This document shows positions 6,257 through 8,528 of a stretch of 8,528 nt of DNA, piece after piece; within the stretch, counting starts at the first letter, position 1, and the number at the start of each line of letters is the position of its first letter. The notes below the pieces were generated by a model. That model searched no databases. It had not been told where the DNA came from and was given only the letters and a program-made list of their open reading frames with translations. Source of the stretch: Methanomicrobiales archaeon (GTDB lineage Archaea; Halobacteriota; Methanomicrobia; Methanomicrobiales; JACTUA01); the NCBI GenBank assembly GCA_028678965.1, contig JAJRCM010000047.1:1-8528 (forward strand), in the 5' to 3' direction. The translations under genes and the position numbers were made by a program.

Positions 6257-7240
6257 ATGAAATCCCCGCGGGCGATCACCTTCTCCCGGAATGTCTTCCT
6301 GCCCCTGACTACTGTCTGCCGTAACCGGTGCGGGTACTGTTCCTTCCGTACTCCCGTCCAGCCAGGGTGTATCATGCCACCGCAGGAGGTGATTGGGACA
6401 TTGAAGCGGGGTGCGGCTCTCGGGTGCACCGAAGCCCTCTTTACGTTCGGTGAGCACCCCGAGGAGGAGGTAGGTTTCGACCGTATTCTTGGAGGGATCG
6501 GATACCGGAGCATCCTTGACTATTGTGTGGCGATGTGCCAGGAGAGTATCGCTCACCGCCTCCTCCCCCATACCAATGCAGGGGTGCTCAGCAGGGAAGA
6601 GATGGAAGTGCTCAAGCCGGTGAACGCCAGTATGGGGCTGATGCTGGAGACCACCGCAGACCTCCCCGCCCACCGCCAGTCCCCAGGGAAGGATCCGGCA
6701 CGGCGGATTGAGATGATAGAGAACGCAGGGAAGCTCCATATCCCCTTCACCACCGGCATTCTCGTAGGAATCGGAGAGACGATGGCTGACCGGGAGGAAT
6801 CGCTCCTCGTGATCCGCGATCTTGAGAGACGGTATGGGCATATCCAGGAGGTGATCGTCCAGAACTTTTGCCCGAAAGAAGGGACTCCCATGGGGCAGTG
6901 GCCCACCCCCTCCACCGAGGAGATGTGCGTCACCATCAGCCTGGCACGGGACATCCTGCCCCGCGAGGTCGCTGTCCAGATTCCTCCCAACCTTGTCGAT
7001 GCTCAGAGCCTCATTCCCTGCGGGGTGGACGATCTGGGGGGCGTATCGGCGGTCACCCCCGATTATATCAACCCTGAACGTCCCTGGCCGGAGGTTGAGC
7101 GGCTCCAGGAGATGGTGGGTACCGCAATTCTCCGTGAGCGGCTGTGCATTTACCCCCGGTTCATAGAGAAAGGGTGGTACTCTCGCGAGATCGAAGCGCT
7201 TATCAGAGTCCTTGCGCAAAAAATTCAGGAGAGATCGTAG
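6257..7240 (+). CDS. cofG: 7,8-didemethyl-8-hydroxy-5-deazariboflavin (Fo) synthase subunit CofG
   Basis: CofG is the radical-SAM half of Fo synthase. It works with CofH to build the deazaflavin chromophore of coenzyme F420. The 327-residue product begins close to RAITFSRNVFLPLTTVCRNRCGYC, with the 4Fe-4S ligands Cys21, Cys25 and Cys28 in the CX3CX2C spacing of this family. Further CofG motifs are FTFGEHPEE, PHTNAGVLS, LMLETTADLP, HIPFTTGILVGIGET, VIVQNFCPKEGTPM and a C-terminal DDLGGVSAVTPDYINPERPWP. Starts at GTG 6251 or ATG 6158 are possible in frame. The latter would add 33 residues and leave only 3 bp between the divergent cofC and cofG starts, with no room for promoters. The shorter form also starts near the conserved core. 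The partner cofH is not in the window. The stop overlaps the purC start by one base. Confidence 0.95.
   Translation: MKSPRAITFSRNVFLPLTTVCRNRCGYCSFRTPVQPGCIMPPQEVIGTLKRGAALGCTEALFTFGEHPEEEVGFDRILGGIGYRSILDYCVAMCQESIAHRLLPHTNAGVLSREEMEVLKPVNASMGLMLETTADLPAHRQSPGKDPARRIEMIENAGKLHIPFTTGILVGIGETMADREESLLVIRDLERRYGHIQEVIVQNFCPKEGTPMGQWPTPSTEEMCVTISLARDILPREVAVQIPPNLVDAQSLIPCGVDDLGGVSAVTPDYINPERPWPEVERLQEMVGTAILRERLCIYPRFIEKGWYSREIEALIRVLAQKIQERS
7227..7233 (+). promoter_or_regulatory. Ribosome binding site of purC
   Basis: AGGAGAG near the 3' end of cofG puts GGAG 8 nt before the GTG at 7240. It supports that GTG as the purC start despite its overlap with the cofG stop. Confidence 0.6.
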
Positions 7241-7959
7241 TGAAGGGTGCGCAGCTGCTCTATTCGGGAAAGGCAAAGTCAATATACAGAGGGGAAACGC
7301 CGAATCGCCTGATCATGGAGTTCAGAGATGACATTACTGCGTTCGATGGGACAAAGAAGAATGTTCTCAGTGAGAAGGGAGCGTTCAATTGCTGTGTCTC
7401 CGCGTTCCTCTTTGAGCTGCTGGAGCGAGAGGGGATCAGAACCCACTACCTCGGCAGGCTCGATAGGACCACTATGCTCGTGAAGGCGCTGACCATGATC
7501 CCCCTAGAGGTGGTTGTCCGCAACCGGGCAGCAGGCTCGATCGTCCGCAACTTCTCCTTTACTGAAGGGCAGATCCTTAATCCACCGGTAATCGTTATCG
7601 ATCTAAAGGACGATAGCCGTCATGATCCCATGCTGAACGATGACCTGATCCTGGCCCTGAAGCTGGTCACTCCTGATGAACTTGTCGAACTGAAGGAGAT
7701 TGCACTTGCCATCAACGGCACTCTCTCTGAATTTCTAGATGGTCAGGGGATTCTCCTCGTGGACTTAAAATTGGAGTTTGGTAGGGCTGAGGGTGAGATC
7801 ACCCTGGGGGATGAGATCTCCATGGACTCCATGCGCCTGTGGGATAAAGAGACCGGGCGGTCAATGGATAAGGATGTCTACCGGTTTGATAAGGGAGATG
7901 TGATGGGTACTTATCGCGCAGTTGCCCGACGGATCACCGGCGGGCGGTGCGAGGTGTGA
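7240..7959 (+). CDS. purC: Phosphoribosylaminoimidazole-succinocarboxamide (SAICAR) synthase
   Basis: PurC condenses CAIR with aspartate using ATP to form SAICAR in de novo purine synthesis. The 239-residue product is normal in length. Motifs seen in order are LLYSGKAKSIY (6-16, nucleotide loop), DDITAFDGTKK (30-40), EVVVRNRAAGSIVR (90-103, substrate binding), LVDLKLEFGR, GDEISMDSMRLWD and MDKDVYRFDKGD. The start is a GTG that shares one base with the cofG stop (TAGTG), with a good Shine-Dalgarno 8 nt upstream; no ATG gives the conserved N-terminus. Met replaces the Pro often seen in the DEISPD motif, probably a harmless change. It begins the purC-purS-purQ block. Confidence 0.97.
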   Translation: MKGAQLLYSGKAKSIYRGETPNRLIMEFRDDITAFDGTKKNVLSEKGAFNCCVSAFLFELLEREGIRTHYLGRLDRTTMLVKALTMIPLEVVVRNRAAGSIVRNFSFTEGQILNPPVIVIDLKDDSRHDPMLNDDLILALKLVTPDELVELKEIALAINGTLSEFLDGQGILLVDLKLEFGRAEGEITLGDEISMDSMRLWDKETGRSMDKDVYRFDKGDVMGTYRAVARRITGGRCEV

Positions 7960-7960
7960 G

Positions 7961-8206
7961 ATGAACGTACGGGTGAAGGTAACGATAGCCCTCAAAGAGG
8001 GGATGCTCGATCCGGAAGCGAGAGCCATCCAGCAGGCGCTCGCCAACTTGGGGTTCGGGACAGAGAGGCTGAGCAGTGCACGACTCTTCTATATTACGTT
8101 GGAGGCCTCGTCCACCAAAGAGGCAGAGCAGAAGGTGAGGCAGATGTGTGAACGCCTCCTTGCCAATCCGGTCATCCACCGCTATGCCATTGAGGTCGAG
8201 GGATGA
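7961..8206 (+). CDS. purS: Phosphoribosylformylglycinamidine synthase subunit PurS
   Basis: PurS is the small structural subunit of the three-part FGAM synthase (PurS, PurQ, PurL). It bridges the glutaminase and synthetase subunits so that ammonia passes between them. The 81-residue product has the expected size and pattern: a first strand VRVKVTIALKEGMLDPEA, then IQQALANLGF, an ARLFYITLEA strand and a C-terminal NPVIHRYAIEVEG. The ATG is 1 nt after the purC stop, with GAGGTG at 7951-7956 giving a 4-nt spacer. Its last bases overlap the purQ start. Confidence 0.95.
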   Translation: MNVRVKVTIALKEGMLDPEARAIQQALANLGFGTERLSSARLFYITLEASSTKEAEQKVRQMCERLLANPVIHRYAIEVEG

Positions 8207-8528
8207 GGTTCGTGGTAATCCAGTTCGGCGGAAGCAACTGTGACCTGGATACTCACCATGTCCTCCAGGATGTCTGCGGGGTAGACACTGACCTCATCTG
8301 GTACAAAGAAGGACTGGTGCGGGAGTATGATGCTGTGATTATACCGGGGGGCTTCTCCTACGGTGACTATTTGAGAGCCGGGGCTATTGCTGCCCGGACT
8401 CCCATCATGGACCAGGTGCTGGCGCATACTAGAAGTGGGAAACTCCTGCTCGGCATCTGCAATGGTGCCCAGATAGGGGCAGAATCCGGTCTTGTTCCCG
8501 GCACCTTCACCATCAATGCCTACCCCAA
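8203..8528 (+). CDS. purQ: Phosphoribosylformylglycinamidine synthase glutaminase subunit PurQ, N-terminal part
   Basis: PurQ is the class I glutamine amidotransferase subunit of FGAM synthase. It releases ammonia from glutamine for PurL. The window holds 108 codons plus two bases. The opening VVIQFGGSNCDLDT, the IIPGGFSYGDYLRAGAIAA block (oxyanion region) and the nucleophile elbow GICNGAQ with Cys86 are all clear. The His-Glu pair of the triad would lie beyond the window. The ATG at 8203 overlaps the purS stop as ATGA, and GAGGT at 8192-8196 is a plausible Shine-Dalgarno. Many PurQ sequences read GICNGFQ; Ala replaces that Phe here, which looks like ordinary divergence. purL would be expected nearby but is not visible. 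Confidence 0.96.
   Translation, partial: MRFVVIQFGGSNCDLDTHHVLQDVCGVDTDLIWYKEGLVREYDAVIIPGGFSYGDYLRAGAIAARTPIMDQVLAHTRSGKLLLGICNGAQIGAESGLVPGTFTINAYP

Noticed and set aside
6155..7282. A minus-strand open frame continuing upstream of cofC across all of cofG, as if CofC were the tail of a 592-residue protein
   Set aside because: The upstream part shows no recognisable motifs and is exactly antisense to cofG, which has complete radical-SAM motifs. The CofC family N-terminus starts at 6154, and long antisense frames are common in GC-rich coding DNA.
1..8528. Defence system, prophage, insertion sequence or CRISPR array
   Set aside because: Every stretch is accounted for by housekeeping genes in tight operons. 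There are no transposase or integrase motifs, no regularly spaced repeats, and no terminal inverted repeats.

Overview
The window reads as chromosomal core DNA of a methanogenic euryarchaeon, most likely of the order Methanomicrobiales. The grounds are coenzyme F420 genes (cofC, cofG and an F420-ligase family member), an archaeal-type SMC, an archaeal BRE/TATA promoter with almost no leader, GTG starts, and GC-rich tightly packed operons. The genus cannot be fixed by eye. I see no mobile element, tRNA, rRNA, CRISPR array or phage gene.

Layout. Minus strand, 1-1716: a small coiled-coil protein of unknown function followed by smc, whose 3' end lies outside the window. A 185-bp divergent intergenic region (1717-1901) holds a promoter for glyA and a tandem palindromic motif on the smc side. 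Plus strand, 1902-5578: a compact operon of glyA, folD, a folP-like dihydropteroate synthase and an F420-ligase (COG1478) family gamma-glutamyl ligase, with gaps or overlaps of +1, -19 and -4 nt. Minus strand, 5504-6154: cofC, which runs tail-to-tail into the ligase gene with a 75-bp coding overlap. Plus strand, 6257-8528: cofG, purC, purS and the start of purQ, again with overlaps or minimal gaps.

How they fit. GlyA moves the serine C1 unit to a reduced pterin and FolD oxidises methylene- to formyl-tetrahydrofolate. The DHPS-like protein makes the pterin-aminobenzoate core, and the ligase could add gamma-glutamates to either F420-0 or a folate. CofC and CofG make the lactyl-phosphate donor and the deazaflavin chromophore of F420. 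PurC, PurS and PurQ belong to de novo purine synthesis, a classic sink for formyl-C1 units. The cluster therefore links C1-carrier synthesis, F420 synthesis and purine synthesis.

Most of the window is ordinary housekeeping. The best lead is that the gene normally called cofE is translationally coupled to folP and carries an altered conserved motif. It may be a folate-type gamma-glutamyl ligase (FolC2-like) rather than the F420 enzyme. Other points worth checking are the changed aminobenzoate-side loop of the DHPS, the convergent cofC overlap, the tandem GAAT-N5-ATTC motif, and the unknown coiled-coil partner of smc.
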